Shown here piece by piece: positions 34,129 to 42,715 of a stretch of 64,000 bases of DNA. Both the position numbers and the translations under genes were made by a program. The stretch's first letter is position 1. Each line of letters begins with the position of its first letter. This stretch comes from Gemmatimonadota bacterium (lineage in GTDB: Bacteria > Gemmatimonadota > Gemmatimonadetes > Gemmatimonadales > Gemmatimonadaceae), in contig JADKAQ010000013.1 of NCBI GenBank assembly GCA_016719105.1, positions 186,001-250,000 on the forward strand, written 5' to 3'. The notes under the pieces are model-generated. The model saw nothing but the letters and a program-made list of their open reading frames with translations, was not told where the DNA came from and searched no databases.

Positions 34129-34829
34129 TCGTAGAAGTACACCGTGAGTCCCGGAGTGATGATCGGCGCGATGGCGCGCAGGTCGCTACGCGAGACGCGC
34201 ACCGCCCCCGGGAGGACATATCCACTATCGGCCAGCACCCCCGAATCCGGGAGTGCGTAGATCACCGTCCCCCCGCTGAGCACGAGGGCGTTGCGACCGA
34301 GCGCCCCCGGGCGCTTCCGGTCCTCGGGCCCCGGCGCCCCGCGGTCGCTGAAGACCCACGTGGGCACCTCCCACGGATCGCGCGCGCCGAGCACTCGCTC
34401 CACCGAGAGGGGGCCGCGTGGCTTGAGGACGCGGACGGTGTCGCCGCCCTGGACGACCAGGCGCTCCTCCCCCACTTGCACGCGCATCTCGCGCAGGAGG
34501 GCGCCGTCGCGCTCCAGCAGCATCGTCCCGCTATCGACCGAGACCGACAGGTGCAGCGCGCGGTCGGCCGCGGCCCGCCTGCGCACGAGTTCCTGCATGA
34601 CGTTCGCCTTGTTCTCCTCCGCATCGGCGACCATGTCGGCGCGCTGGCGCTCGGCGTCGGTCATCCCGTTGCGCAGTCGCTCGGTCTCGGCACGGTCGCG
34701 GAGATAGCGCGCGGCGAGCAACACGTCTCCCACCACGAAGGCGGCGATGAGCGTCGCGAGCACGGCGACGGTTCGGGGATAGGTGCGCCGCAGGGCGGAC
34801 CAGCCGCCGTTGGGAGGGTGTGGGCTCAT
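34125..34829 (-). CDS. Degenerate YkuD-like protein lacking the catalytic His/Cys motif
   Basis: A 234-residue protein (from ATG 34829; ATG 34853 is an alternative). It has an N-terminal transmembrane helix, a coiled-coil-like charged region (about 50-95) and a C-terminal domain that aligns by position and end sequence with the downstream L,D-transpeptidase. VRVSRSDLRAIAPIITPGLTVYFYE matches VRLRNEDIETLFRIVPVGTPVYIY. Where the active enzyme has HGTD and SHGC this protein has LPDSG and LPGA, so Cys and His are gone. It is likely a non-catalytic partner, scaffold or regulator of the transpeptidase. It is coupled to it by a 4-bp overlap and lies divergent from gpmI. Confidence 0.65.
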   Translation of the reverse strand: MSPHPPNGGWSALRRTYPRTVAVLATLIAAFVVGDVLLAARYLRDRAETERLRNGMTDAERQRADMVADAEENKANVMQELVRRRAAADRALHLSVSVDSGTMLLERDGALLREMRVQVGEERLVVQGGDTVRVLKPRGPLSVERVLGARDPWEVPTWVFSDRGAPGPEDRKRPGALGRNALVLSGGTVIYALPDSGVLADSGYVLPGAVRVSRSDLRAIAPIITPGLTVYFYE

Positions 34830-34903
34830 TCCGGCTTGGGCGCGGTGATACATTCCGAGCTTCGTTCGATCGACGATATCACGCCACCGGCTCCCCAGCC
34901 AAG

Positions 34904-36445
34904 ATGCCCCGTCCGAATACGCGCCCCGTGGTCCTCGTGGTCGTCGATGGCTTTGGCCATCGCGATGCCACGGAAGGTAATGCCGTTGCGATGGCGAAGA
35001 TGCCGACCTGGAAGTCGCTCTGGTCCAAGGCGCCTCGCACCCTGCTCGATGCGTCCGGGCTGGCGGTGGGCCTCCCCGCCGGGCAGATGGGGAACAGCGA
35101 GGTCGGGCACATGAACCTGGGCGCCGGGCGCGTGGTCAAGCAGGACCTGGTGCGCATCGAGGAGGCGATCACCGACCGGTCGTTCTTCCACAAGCCGGCC
35201 TTCGTGCAGGCCTGTGCGCACGTGAAGGCGACGGGGGGAACGCTGCACCTGCTGGGGCTCCTGGGCGACGGCGGGGTGCACGCGATGCAATCGCATCTCT
35301 TTGCCCTCATCGACCTGGCCGAGCAGCAGGGGGTGGGCAAGGTGGCGATCCACGCGCTCATGGACGGGCGCGACACGCTGCCGACCAACGGCTACCGCTA
35401 CATGGAGGAGACGCTCGCCAAGGCCAGCGGCCGCGCGAAGATCGCCTCGTTAGGTGGTCGTTACTTCGGGATGGACCGCGACAAGCGCTGGGAGCGGGTC
35501 AAGAAGTGGTACGACAGCGTGATGGGGGTCGGCCCGTCGACCGACGATCCGCTGGCCGCCATCCGTGCCGCCTACGAGCGCGGCGAGACCGACGAGTTCA
35601 TCACCCCGATGGTGGTGACCGAAGACGGCGCGCCGGTGGCCCCGATCCGCGATGGCGATGCGATCATCGGCTTCAACTACCGCTCGGACCGCATGCGCCA
35701 GATGGTGCGGGCGCTCACCCAGCCCGACTTCAGCGGCTTCGACATCAGCACGCGCCCCACGCGGTTGCATCTGGCGACGATGACGTCGTACGACGAGACC
35801 TTCTCCTTCCCGGTGGCCTTCGCGCCGTTCTCCATGGCCCGCATCGTGGCCGAGGTGGTGTCGGAGACGGGGATGACGATGTTCCGCACGGCGGAAACCG
35901 AGAAGTACCCGCACGTGACCTATTTCTACAACGGCGGGATCGAGACGCCGTTCGCCGGCGAGGTGCGCAACCTCGTCCCGTCCCCCAAGGTGCCGACGTA
36001 CGACTTGCAGCCGGAGATGTCGGCGGCGGGGGTGACCGACGTGCTGGTGGAAGCGATCGCGAGTGGATCGTACGACTTCACGCTGTGTAACTACGCCAAT
36101 GCCGACATGGTGGGGCACACCGGGTCGATCCCGGCGGTGATCAAGGCGCTGGAGACGGTGGACGCGTGCCTGTCGCGTGTCATCAAGGCGGCGGAGAAGG
36201 CGGGGGCGCGACTCCTGGTCACCGCCGACCACGGGAACTGCGAAGTGATGATCGATCCGGAGACCGGGGGGCCGCACACGGCCCACACGACCAACCCGGT
36301 CCCGATCGTGGTCGTCGATCCCGATGGGGACCGCCCGCTGCGCGGGGGTGGGGCGTTGTGCGATGTGGGACCGACGATTCTCTCGATGCTGGGCATCGAC
36401 CAACCGACTGAAATGACCGGGCGCTCGCTGCGCCTGCTGTCCTGA
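34904..36445 (+). CDS. gpmI: 2,3-bisphosphoglycerate-independent phosphoglycerate mutase
   Basis: A cofactor-independent phosphoglycerate mutase, converting 3-phosphoglycerate to 2-phosphoglycerate in glycolysis. The 513 residues have the usual size. The first metal Asp is in LVVVDGFGHR, the phospho-Ser in MGNSEVGHMNLGAGR (Ser about 65), then GLLGDGGVHAMQSH, DGRDT, IGFNYRSDRMRQ, and metal ligands in NYANADMVGHTG and VTADHGNCEVM. The ATG at 34904 gives the normal MPRPxxRPVVLVVVDG start. Its neighbours are unrelated; it is divergent from the degenerate YkuD gene. Confidence 0.95.
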   Translation: MPRPNTRPVVLVVVDGFGHRDATEGNAVAMAKMPTWKSLWSKAPRTLLDASGLAVGLPAGQMGNSEVGHMNLGAGRVVKQDLVRIEEAITDRSFFHKPAFVQACAHVKATGGTLHLLGLLGDGGVHAMQSHLFALIDLAEQQGVGKVAIHALMDGRDTLPTNGYRYMEETLAKASGRAKIASLGGRYFGMDRDKRWERVKKWYDSVMGVGPSTDDPLAAIRAAYERGETDEFITPMVVTEDGAPVAPIRDGDAIIGFNYRSDRMRQMVRALTQPDFSGFDISTRPTRLHLATMTSYDETFSFPVAFAPFSMARIVAEVVSETGMTMFRTAETEKYPHVTYFYNGGIETPFAGEVRNLVPSPKVPTYDLQPEMSAAGVTDVLVEAIASGSYDFTLCNYANADMVGHTGSIPAVIKALETVDACLSRVIKAAEKAGARLLVTADHGNCEVMIDPETGGPHTAHTTNPVPIVVVDPDGDRPLRGGGALCDVGPTILSMLGIDQPTEMTGRSLRLLS

Positions 36446-36461
36446 CCGTCCTGACTGCGAC

Positions 36462-37157
36462 GTGATGACGATTCGATCGTTCGCCCTGCTCGGGCTCTGC
36501 GTGCTGGCCCCGGCGATGGCCCAGGGACAGGTGGGCTACACTCCGCGCAAGTCGCCGTATCGCGACTTGGCGCGTCGCCAGGAGCTGACCTTCTTCGGCG
36601 GGATGTACCAGGCCAGCAAGGACCCGGCTGGTGTGGCGCCGCAGAGCGGCCCGACCGCGGGGGCGCACTACGAGTTCCACATCTCGGGGCCGGCGTACTT
36701 CACCGCCCGCACGGCGGTCGTCCTCTCCGAACGGCAGGTCATCGACCCGACCAAGCTGCTGACCGAGCGCTTCCTGGGGAAGGAATCGATGACGATGGTC
36801 CTCAGCGACATCGGCTTCGCGCTCAACCTCACGGGCTACAAGTCGTGGCACGGGATCGTGCCGACGTTAGGCGGCGGGCTGGGGATCGGCGCCGGTTTCG
36901 ACTCGCCCGACGTCGGGGGCTACAAGTTCGGCTATCCCTTCCTGCTCGCCTTCCGCCCGGCAATCAAGTTCGTCCCCGGCGGACGCTGGCAGGGGCGCAT
37001 CGATGCGACGAACTACTTCTATCGCATCCGCTACCCCGATTCGTACTTCACCAAGTCGACCGCCGACCCTGCGGTCCTCGAGACGACGGACGGCCGGAAC
37101 ATCTGGAAGCGCAACCTCGGCCTCACCGCCGGCATCACGTACACCTTCGGGCGTTAG
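36462..37157 (+). CDS. Probable outer-membrane beta-barrel protein of unknown function
   Basis: I do not recognise this 231-residue protein. It begins at GTG 36462 or, equally possible, the adjacent ATG 36465, and has a signal peptide ending AMAQGQ. The mature part is rich in alternating aromatic and Gly residues (LTFFGGMYQAS, YEFHISGPAYFTARTAVVLSE, RWQGRIDATNYFYRIRYPDSYF) and ends with GLTAGITYTFGR, a typical final barrel strand. The gene is 17 bp after gpmI and 1 bp before queD. Function unknown. Confidence 0.65.
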   Translation: MMTIRSFALLGLCVLAPAMAQGQVGYTPRKSPYRDLARRQELTFFGGMYQASKDPAGVAPQSGPTAGAHYEFHISGPAYFTARTAVVLSERQVIDPTKLLTERFLGKESMTMVLSDIGFALNLTGYKSWHGIVPTLGGGLGIGAGFDSPDVGGYKFGYPFLLAFRPAIKFVPGGRWQGRIDATNYFYRIRYPDSYFTKSTADPAVLETTDGRNIWKRNLGLTAGITYTFGR

Positions 37158-37158
37158 G

Positions 37159-37614
37159 GTGGCGCGGGCGTACCTCACGCGCCGCGTGACGTTCGCCGCG
37201 GCACATCGCTACCGCCGCCCGGAGTGGGACGATGCGCGCAACGAGGCGGTCTTCGGGCTGTGCGCACGCCCCAACTACCATGGCCACACGTACACCTGCG
37301 ACGTGACGGTGGGGGGCGAGATCGACGAGCAGACAGGCTTCATCGTCGACCTCGGCGAACTCGATCGCGTGCTGGCGCGCGAGGTGCGCGAGCGCTACGA
37401 CCATCGCAACCTCAACCTCGACATCCCCGAGTTTGCCGAGGGGAAGCAGATCCCGAGCGGGGAAAACGTCGCCCGCCTCATCTTCGGCCAGCTCCGCGCG
37501 GCGTTAGGCCACCTGGTGGATGTTGTCGAGGTGCGAGTGGCGGAGGATGTCACGCTCTCGTCGGCGTATCGCGGAGAAGGGACGAGCGCAGCGGGCACGC
37601 CGCCGAACGCCTAG
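37159..37614 (+). CDS. queD: 6-carboxy-5,6,7,8-tetrahydropterin synthase (QueD family)
   Basis: A 151-residue QueD/PTPS-I protein, which makes 6-carboxytetrahydropterin in queuosine (7-deazaguanine) synthesis. Zn-binding His residues are in FAAAHRY and YHGHTYTCDV, the catalytic Cys-Ala region is in CARPNYHGH, and the C-terminal active site includes ERYDHRNLNLD and SGENVARLIF. The GTG start is preferred because it places the first conserved strand (RAYLTRRVTFAAAHR) at the N-terminus. It begins one base after the preceding stop. No queC, queE or queF is in the window, so its pathway role is inferred from the family. Confidence 0.85.
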   Translation: MARAYLTRRVTFAAAHRYRRPEWDDARNEAVFGLCARPNYHGHTYTCDVTVGGEIDEQTGFIVDLGELDRVLAREVRERYDHRNLNLDIPEFAEGKQIPSGENVARLIFGQLRAALGHLVDVVEVRVAEDVTLSSAYRGEGTSAAGTPPNA

Positions 37615-37762
37615 GCCTGGCGTCGCTGGCTCGGGGGCGTCTTGCGGGCGGAGCTCGCGGCCCATCGGTCGACTCGCTGTCGCGCGGCGCACCCGGTTCG
37701 GCGCACGGGAGGGCGACCCGGTCCCCGATGCGAATGGATGCGTCGCGGCGCAGATTTCCGAC

Positions 37763-38506
37763 ATGAGCGAATCCCACCCCCCTGCGCCGCCGCTCGACGC
37801 CGTGGAGGAATCCCCGGTCTGGCTCGAGCTCAACGGCGTGCCGGTCGTCACGTGGATGTGCACCCCCGACGCGCTCGACGAGCTCGTGGTCGGGTGGCTC
37901 TTCGGCGAGGGATACATCGAGACGCCGGCCGACATCGTGCGCATGCGCCCCTGCACCAGAGAGTTGGGGTTCTGGGTCGACATCGACCCGGCGCGCGTGG
38001 CGACGGTCGAGGGGATGTCGCGACGGCGGATCCTCGCCTCGGGGTGCGGATCGGTGACCGCCTTCCTCGGGAGCCTGGCCGACGTGCCGCGCCGGAAGGG
38101 GACGGTCCCGGCGGTCGACACGCCGGCGCTGCGCGCGGTCTTCAAGGAGCTCTTCGCCCTCGGAACGCGCTACAAGGAGACGGGGGGCATTCACGCCGCC
38201 GCGCTCACCGACGGGCAGTCGCTCTTCCACCACGCCGAAGACATCGGGCGGCACAACGCGGTCGACAAGGTCTTCGGGGCGGCGCTGCAGGCGGGGCGTT
38301 CGCCGGCCGACATGATCCTGCTCGTCACCGGGCGCATCTCGGGCGAGTTGGCCTTCAAGGCGGCGCGCGCCGGCGTGGCGGCGGTCGCCACGCCATCGGT
38401 CCCCTCGACGATCGCCGTCGAGATCGCCCGCGCCGCCGACATGCTGCTCATCGCCCGCGCCGTGAGCGGGGCGCCGCAGCTCCACGACCCGCGCACCACT
38501 CGTTAG
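37763..38506 (+). CDS. fdhD: Formate dehydrogenase accessory sulfurtransferase FdhD
   Basis: FdhD transfers sulfur from IscS to the molybdenum cofactor of formate dehydrogenase. The 247 residues include GLVVGWLFGEGYI-like segment VVGWLFGEGYIETPADI, FKETGGIHAAAL, HHAEDIGRHNAVDKVFGAAL, the Moco-binding VTGRISGELAFKAARAGV and PSTIAVEIAR. Where the E. coli-type protein has a CxxC motif this one has SGCGSVTAF, so only one of the two cysteines is present. Start ATG 37763 is chosen; the open frame upstream overlaps queD. It is followed by mobA 5 bp later. No formate dehydrogenase gene is in the window. Confidence 0.88.
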   Translation: MSESHPPAPPLDAVEESPVWLELNGVPVVTWMCTPDALDELVVGWLFGEGYIETPADIVRMRPCTRELGFWVDIDPARVATVEGMSRRRILASGCGSVTAFLGSLADVPRRKGTVPAVDTPALRAVFKELFALGTRYKETGGIHAAALTDGQSLFHHAEDIGRHNAVDKVFGAALQAGRSPADMILLVTGRISGELAFKAARAGVAAVATPSVPSTIAVEIARAADMLLIARAVSGAPQLHDPRTTR

Positions 38507-38511
38507 GGGCG

Positions 38512-39150
38512 ATGCACTGCACCGGGGTGATCCTCGCGGGAGGAGGCGCCACACGATTCGGCGGCCTCCCCAAGGGGCTGGAGCTGGTGGGCGGGCGCCG
38601 GATCATCGATCGCGTGGCCGACGCGTTGCGCGACGCCACCGACGAACTGCTCGTGGTCGCCAACGATGCACGCGCCCCGGACTGGCTCCCGGGGGTGCGC
38701 GTCGCCGGCGACCTGCGTCCGGGCGAAGGGAGCCTTGGCGGCCTGCACGCGGCGCTGGCCCACGCACGGGGCGCCGTGATCGTGGTCGCCTGGGACATGC
38801 CGTTCGTCTCCGCCGCGCTGCTGCGCCGGCTGCGCGCGTTAGGCGAGTCGGGGTTCGACGCCGCCCTCCCCGAGAGTGGCTCCAAGCGCGGCGTCGAACC
38901 GATGTGCGCGTGGTATGCCCCGCCCTGTCTCGACGCCATCACCGCCGCCCTCGACCGGGGCGACCGACGCGTGATCGCCTTCTTTGACGCCGTACGTGTC
39001 GCTCGCCTCGGTGCCGACGCGGTGGCGACGTTCGGCGACCCGGCGACGTTGTTCCTGAACGTGAACACGGCCCAGGAACGGGACGCGGCGGAACGGTGCG
39101 CGCGCGCGCAGCCGGACGACGCAACGACGGAACGGCAGGACGACGCCTGA
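38512..39150 (+). CDS. mobA: Molybdenum cofactor guanylyltransferase MobA
   Basis: MobA attaches GMP to molybdopterin to form the bis-MGD cofactor used by formate dehydrogenase-type enzymes. The 212-residue protein has the nucleotidyltransferase start GVILAGGGATRFGGLPKGLELVGG with the conserved Lys, then AGDLRPGEGSLGGLHAALA, WDMPFVSAALL and EPMCAWY, ending FLNVNTAQE. All are MobA landmarks. It begins 5 bp after fdhD. The Ala/Asp/Gln-rich tail is not conserved. Confidence 0.92.
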   Translation: MHCTGVILAGGGATRFGGLPKGLELVGGRRIIDRVADALRDATDELLVVANDARAPDWLPGVRVAGDLRPGEGSLGGLHAALAHARGAVIVVAWDMPFVSAALLRRLRALGESGFDAALPESGSKRGVEPMCAWYAPPCLDAITAALDRGDRRVIAFFDAVRVARLGADAVATFGDPATLFLNVNTAQERDAAERCARAQPDDATTERQDDA

Positions 39151-39263
39151 GCCCCTCGCGCCGCTCCCCGCGGCCGCTCTGGTCGCGGCGGTAGATTCCC
39201 TTTCACTGCCGCAACCGCACCGTTTGCCAATACCACCGCAACCACGCTCTGCCGCACCCTCGC

Positions 39264-39791
39264 ATGCCCCCTCTCCTCTCCATCGTCGGCCGCAAGCACT
39301 CCGGCAAGACCACGCTCGTCGTGCGACTGGCGGCGGAACTTCGCCGGCGAGGGGTGTGCGTGATGACCATCAAGCACGGGTCGCACACCTTCAACCTCGA
39401 CCCCGCCAGCACCGACACCTATCGCCACTTCCACGAGGGCGAAGCCGAGCGGGTGGCGATGATCTCCCCGGATCGTTTCGCGCTGGTGATGCGGTGGAGC
39501 GAGGAGCTGACCCCGCACGAGGTGGCGGCGCGGTTCATGTCCGACGCCGACCTGGTGCTCTGCGAGGGGTTCAAGGAGTCGTCGATCCCCAAGCTCGAGG
39601 TGGTGCGCCGCGCGGCACACCCCACGTCGCTTGCCGAGGAGGGGAAGATCGACGTGGCCACGCTGCTGGCGGTGGTCACCGACGCGCCGGCATCGATCGA
39701 GGGCGGGCGACGCTTCGACCTCGGGGAGGCGACGTGGCTCGAACAGCTCGCGACCTTCGTGCAGGAGTGGCTCGCGGCGTCGCAGCGCTGA
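39264..39791 (+). CDS. mobB: Molybdopterin-guanine dinucleotide biosynthesis adaptor MobB
   Basis: A GTP-binding protein of 175 residues that assists MobA. The P-loop is GRKHSGKTTLVVRLAAEL, then the MobB-type segment VMTIKHGSHTFNLDPASTDTYRHFHEGE, VAMISPDRFALVM and DLVLCEGFKESSIPKLEVVR. The ATG at 39264 begins MPPLLSIVGRK, as usual. It lies 113 bp after mobA on the same strand and continues the molybdenum-cofactor block. Confidence 0.92.
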   Translation: MPPLLSIVGRKHSGKTTLVVRLAAELRRRGVCVMTIKHGSHTFNLDPASTDTYRHFHEGEAERVAMISPDRFALVMRWSEELTPHEVAARFMSDADLVLCEGFKESSIPKLEVVRRAAHPTSLAEEGKIDVATLLAVVTDAPASIEGGRRFDLGEATWLEQLATFVQEWLAASQR

Positions 39792-39935
39792 TCCCCTGCC
39801 TCGCGCCTGACGCGGCGCTGCGGTAATGTGCGGGGCGCGCTGCCCCCGCACGGCCGCGCAGGTGCCAGGGCACCGCGTCACACGGTCACCCCCCTGCCGC
39901 CACGCACACCGACGCTCCGCCCGCTCCCATCGCGC

Positions 39936-41465
39936 ATGTCCTCGCCTCGCTCCCGACACGCCCTCGTCGCCCTCGTCGCGGTCGCCCTCGGCGCTCCTGC
40001 CGCCTGCGCCCCCCGCGGGACGGCGACGTCGCCGGCCCCGCGCCTGTCGCCTGCCGTCGCCCTGGTGCGCCGGACGGTCGACTCGATGGTCGCCGACCCC
40101 AAGTTTCGCAGCGCGCAGTTGGGGATCCTCGTCGTCGACCCGACCACGGGCGACACCCTCGTCTCGCACAACGCGGGGAAGCTCTTCATCCCCGCCTCCA
40201 ACCAGAAGATCCTCACGGGGGCCACGGCGTTGCACCTGCTGGGGCCCGACTTCCGCTTCAGCACGACCGTCTCCGCCTCGGGCCCGGTCGTCGATGGCGA
40301 GATCCGCGGCGACCTCGTGGTGAGCGGAACCGGCGACCCGAGCGTGAGCGACCACATGGCGGGCGACGCCATGGTCCCGCTGCGCGCCCTGGCCGATTCG
40401 CTCGTGGCCCGCGGGGTGAAGCGCGTGACCGGGGCGCTCGTCCCCGGCGCCGATGCCTTCCCCGATGCCACGTTAGGCTTCGGGTGGTCATACGACGACC
40501 TCGACTTCGCCTTCTCGGCGGGGGTCGACGAACTGTACTTCAATGAGGGGTTCTCGCGCGTGGTGGTGCGCGGCGGCGCGGGGGCGGGAGACCCTCCGAC
40601 GGCGCGCACGATGCCGGCCCGCTCGGTCCCGCGGGTGCGCGTGTGGGCGCAGACCACCGCGCCCGTCGCCACCAACGGGACGGCCGTGCGCCGCGCGCGA
40701 ACTGTTTCCATCCGGCAGGACTCCACCGACGCCGCCACGGTCATCGTGGAAGGCACCATCGCGGCCGGCGACTCGGCCGTCCTCACGATCACCCACCGTG
40801 ACCCGGCGCGCGCGTACCTGCTGGCGCTGCACGAGGCGCTGGGGGAGCGGGGGATCGTGGTGGAGGGGGGCGTCTCGCCGTGGCGCGGCAACGCCACCTA
40901 CCCGCTCTTCTCCCTGATGTCGCCGCCGCTGTCGCAGGTGCTCTCGTACTTCGAGAAGCCGTCGCAGAACCAGATCGGCGAGATCCTGCTGCGCACGTTA
41001 GGCAGGGCGCGCGCCAATGTGGGGAGTGCCGACAGCGGGGCCCGCGTGGTGCGCGACCAACTCCTGGCCTGGGGGGCCGCACGCGACGGCTTCATCGTGC
41101 GCGACGGGAGCGGGCTCTCGCGGCATGACGTCATCACCCCGGAAACGATCGTCCGCGTCCTCGACGTCATGCGGCGCTCGCCCCACTTCAGGCTCTTCTA
41201 CGACGCCCTCCCGGTGGGGGGCGTCGACGTCACGATCGCCAACCGCATGAAGGGGACCCCCGCCCAGGGAAACGTGCACGCCAAGACGGGGACACTCGAC
41301 ATGGTGCGCTCGCTCTCCGGCTATGTCACCACGGCCGACGGGCGCCTCCTGCTGTTCAGCGTGCTGGCCAACCACTTCACGGTCCCCACGCGCGAGATCG
41401 AGCGGGTGCAGGACACCCTCGCCGCGCTGCTCGCCGGCATGCGCCTGACGGGAGGGACTCCCTGA
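39936..41465 (+). CDS. dacB: D-alanyl-D-alanine carboxypeptidase/endopeptidase (PBP4, DacB family)
   Basis: A 509-residue low-molecular-weight penicillin-binding protein that hydrolyses peptidoglycan cross-links and terminal D-Ala. The N-terminus is a lipoprotein signal (ALGAPAAC). Active-site motifs are SNQK (catalytic Ser about 88), SGSGLS where SxN is usual, as DGSGLSRHD, and HAKTGTL. The interrupting domains of PBP4 lie between them. The ATG at 39936 fits the signal peptide; the open frame from 39828 adds an Arg/Pro-rich piece. Its last base is shared with the start of moeA (TGATG), so a peptidoglycan enzyme is coupled to a cofactor gene. Confidence 0.9.
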   Translation: MSSPRSRHALVALVAVALGAPAACAPRGTATSPAPRLSPAVALVRRTVDSMVADPKFRSAQLGILVVDPTTGDTLVSHNAGKLFIPASNQKILTGATALHLLGPDFRFSTTVSASGPVVDGEIRGDLVVSGTGDPSVSDHMAGDAMVPLRALADSLVARGVKRVTGALVPGADAFPDATLGFGWSYDDLDFAFSAGVDELYFNEGFSRVVVRGGAGAGDPPTARTMPARSVPRVRVWAQTTAPVATNGTAVRRARTVSIRQDSTDAATVIVEGTIAAGDSAVLTITHRDPARAYLLALHEALGERGIVVEGGVSPWRGNATYPLFSLMSPPLSQVLSYFEKPSQNQIGEILLRTLGRARANVGSADSGARVVRDQLLAWGAARDGFIVRDGSGLSRHDVITPETIVRVLDVMRRSPHFRLFYDALPVGGVDVTIANRMKGTPAQGNVHAKTGTLDMVRSLSGYVTTADGRLLLFSVLANHFTVPTREIERVQDTLAALLAGMRLTGGTP

Positions 41466-42715
41466 TGCTGACGGTCGCCGAGGCCAGTGCGCGCAGCCTG
41501 GCCGGGATCGCACCACTCGGGATCGAGCGCGTTCCCCTGCTCGACGCCGTCGGTCGCGTCCTCGCCCGCGACGCCGTCGCCAGCTACACCCTCCCCCACT
41601 GGGACAACTCGGCGATGGACGGCTACGCCGTGCGCGGCGCCGACCTCGCCGGTGCGTCGGCCCAATCGCCCGTGCGCCTGGCGGTGCAGGAGACGGTCGC
41701 CGCTGGCGAATTCCCCACCAAGCCGGTGCGCGAAGGGGTCTGCACGCGCATCATGACCGGTGCGCCGCTCCCCGACGGAGCCGACACGGTGGTCCGCGTC
41801 GAGGACACCGACGGTGGACTCGACCTCGTCTCCATTCGCGACGCGCGCGACCTGCGCAAGAACATCCGTCCGCGCGGCGAGGACTTCGTCGCCCACGATA
41901 CCGTCATCCCCGCCGGGACCCCCATCGCCCCCGCGCAGGTGGGAGTCCTGGCGTCGCTCGGCCTCCCCTCCGTGGACGTGCATCGTCGCCCGGTGGTCGC
42001 CATCCTGGGATCGGGCGACGAACTGGTCGACCTGGACCGGTTCCACGAGGTGCTGGCGGGGCGCAAGATCGTGACCTCCAACTCGTACACGATCAGCGCC
42101 CTCGTCAGGAGCAACGGCGGGATCCCGCTGTTGCTGGGGAACGCCGCCGACACGCCGGAGTCGCTGCGTGCGCTGCTGGAGCAGGCCACGGGGGTCGACC
42201 TGATCATCACCTCGGCCGGCGCCTCGGTGGGGGCGTTCGACTACACGCGCGAGGTGCTGGCCTCGTTAGGGGCGCGCCTCGACTTCTGGAAGGTGCGCAT
42301 GCGCCCCGGGGCCCCCATCGGCTTCGGCACACTGCACGGCACGCCGTGGGTGGGGCTGCCGGGGAATCCGGTGAGCGTGATGGTCACCTTCGAGCTCTTC
42401 GTGCGCCCCGTCCTCCGGCGGCTGCAAGGGCACGCCCGCCTGTTTCGCCATCCCGTCCCCGTCGTCCTCGACGAGCCGGTGAGCATCGGGGCACGCCTCA
42501 CGCACTTCCTGCGCGGGATCGCGCGCCCGGCCGAGGACGGGCGCATGCACGCACGCCTCACCGGTCCGCAGGGGTCGGGGATCCTCACGTCGATGGCCCG
42601 CGCCAACGCGCTGCTCGTCGTCCCCGAGGATCGTCCGCGCTGCGAGGCGGGTGACGTGGTCAACGCCCTCCTCGTGGGCGACGACGCCTCCCTCTCCGAG
42701 TCGTTCGCGCTGTGA
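41465..42715 (+). CDS. moeA: Molybdopterin molybdenumtransferase MoeA
   Basis: MoeA inserts molybdate into adenylated molybdopterin. The 416 residues contain the family landmarks PLLDAVGRVLARD, PHWDNSAMDGYAVRGADL, GEFPTKPVREGVCTRIMTGAPLPDGADTVVRVED, NIRPRGEDF, GSGDELVD, SYTISALVRSNGG, TSAGASVGAFDYTREVL, RPGAPIGFG and GLPGNPVSVMVTFELFVRP. Its ATG overlaps the dacB stop by one base. Its TGA overlaps the GTG of the methyltransferase gene (GTGA). With fdhD, mobA and mobB it shows the host makes a bis-MGD enzyme. Confidence 0.95.
   Translation: MLTVAEASARSLAGIAPLGIERVPLLDAVGRVLARDAVASYTLPHWDNSAMDGYAVRGADLAGASAQSPVRLAVQETVAAGEFPTKPVREGVCTRIMTGAPLPDGADTVVRVEDTDGGLDLVSIRDARDLRKNIRPRGEDFVAHDTVIPAGTPIAPAQVGVLASLGLPSVDVHRRPVVAILGSGDELVDLDRFHEVLAGRKIVTSNSYTISALVRSNGGIPLLLGNAADTPESLRALLEQATGVDLIITSAGASVGAFDYTREVLASLGARLDFWKVRMRPGAPIGFGTLHGTPWVGLPGNPVSVMVTFELFVRPVLRRLQGHARLFRHPVPVVLDEPVSIGARLTHFLRGIARPAEDGRMHARLTGPQGSGILTSMARANALLVVPEDRPRCEAGDVVNALLVGDDASLSESFAL

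Noticed and set aside
38448..40355. 635-codon antisense frame across mobA, mobB and the start of dacB
   Set aside because: Low-complexity sequence, crosses three genes, and lacks any recognisable domain.
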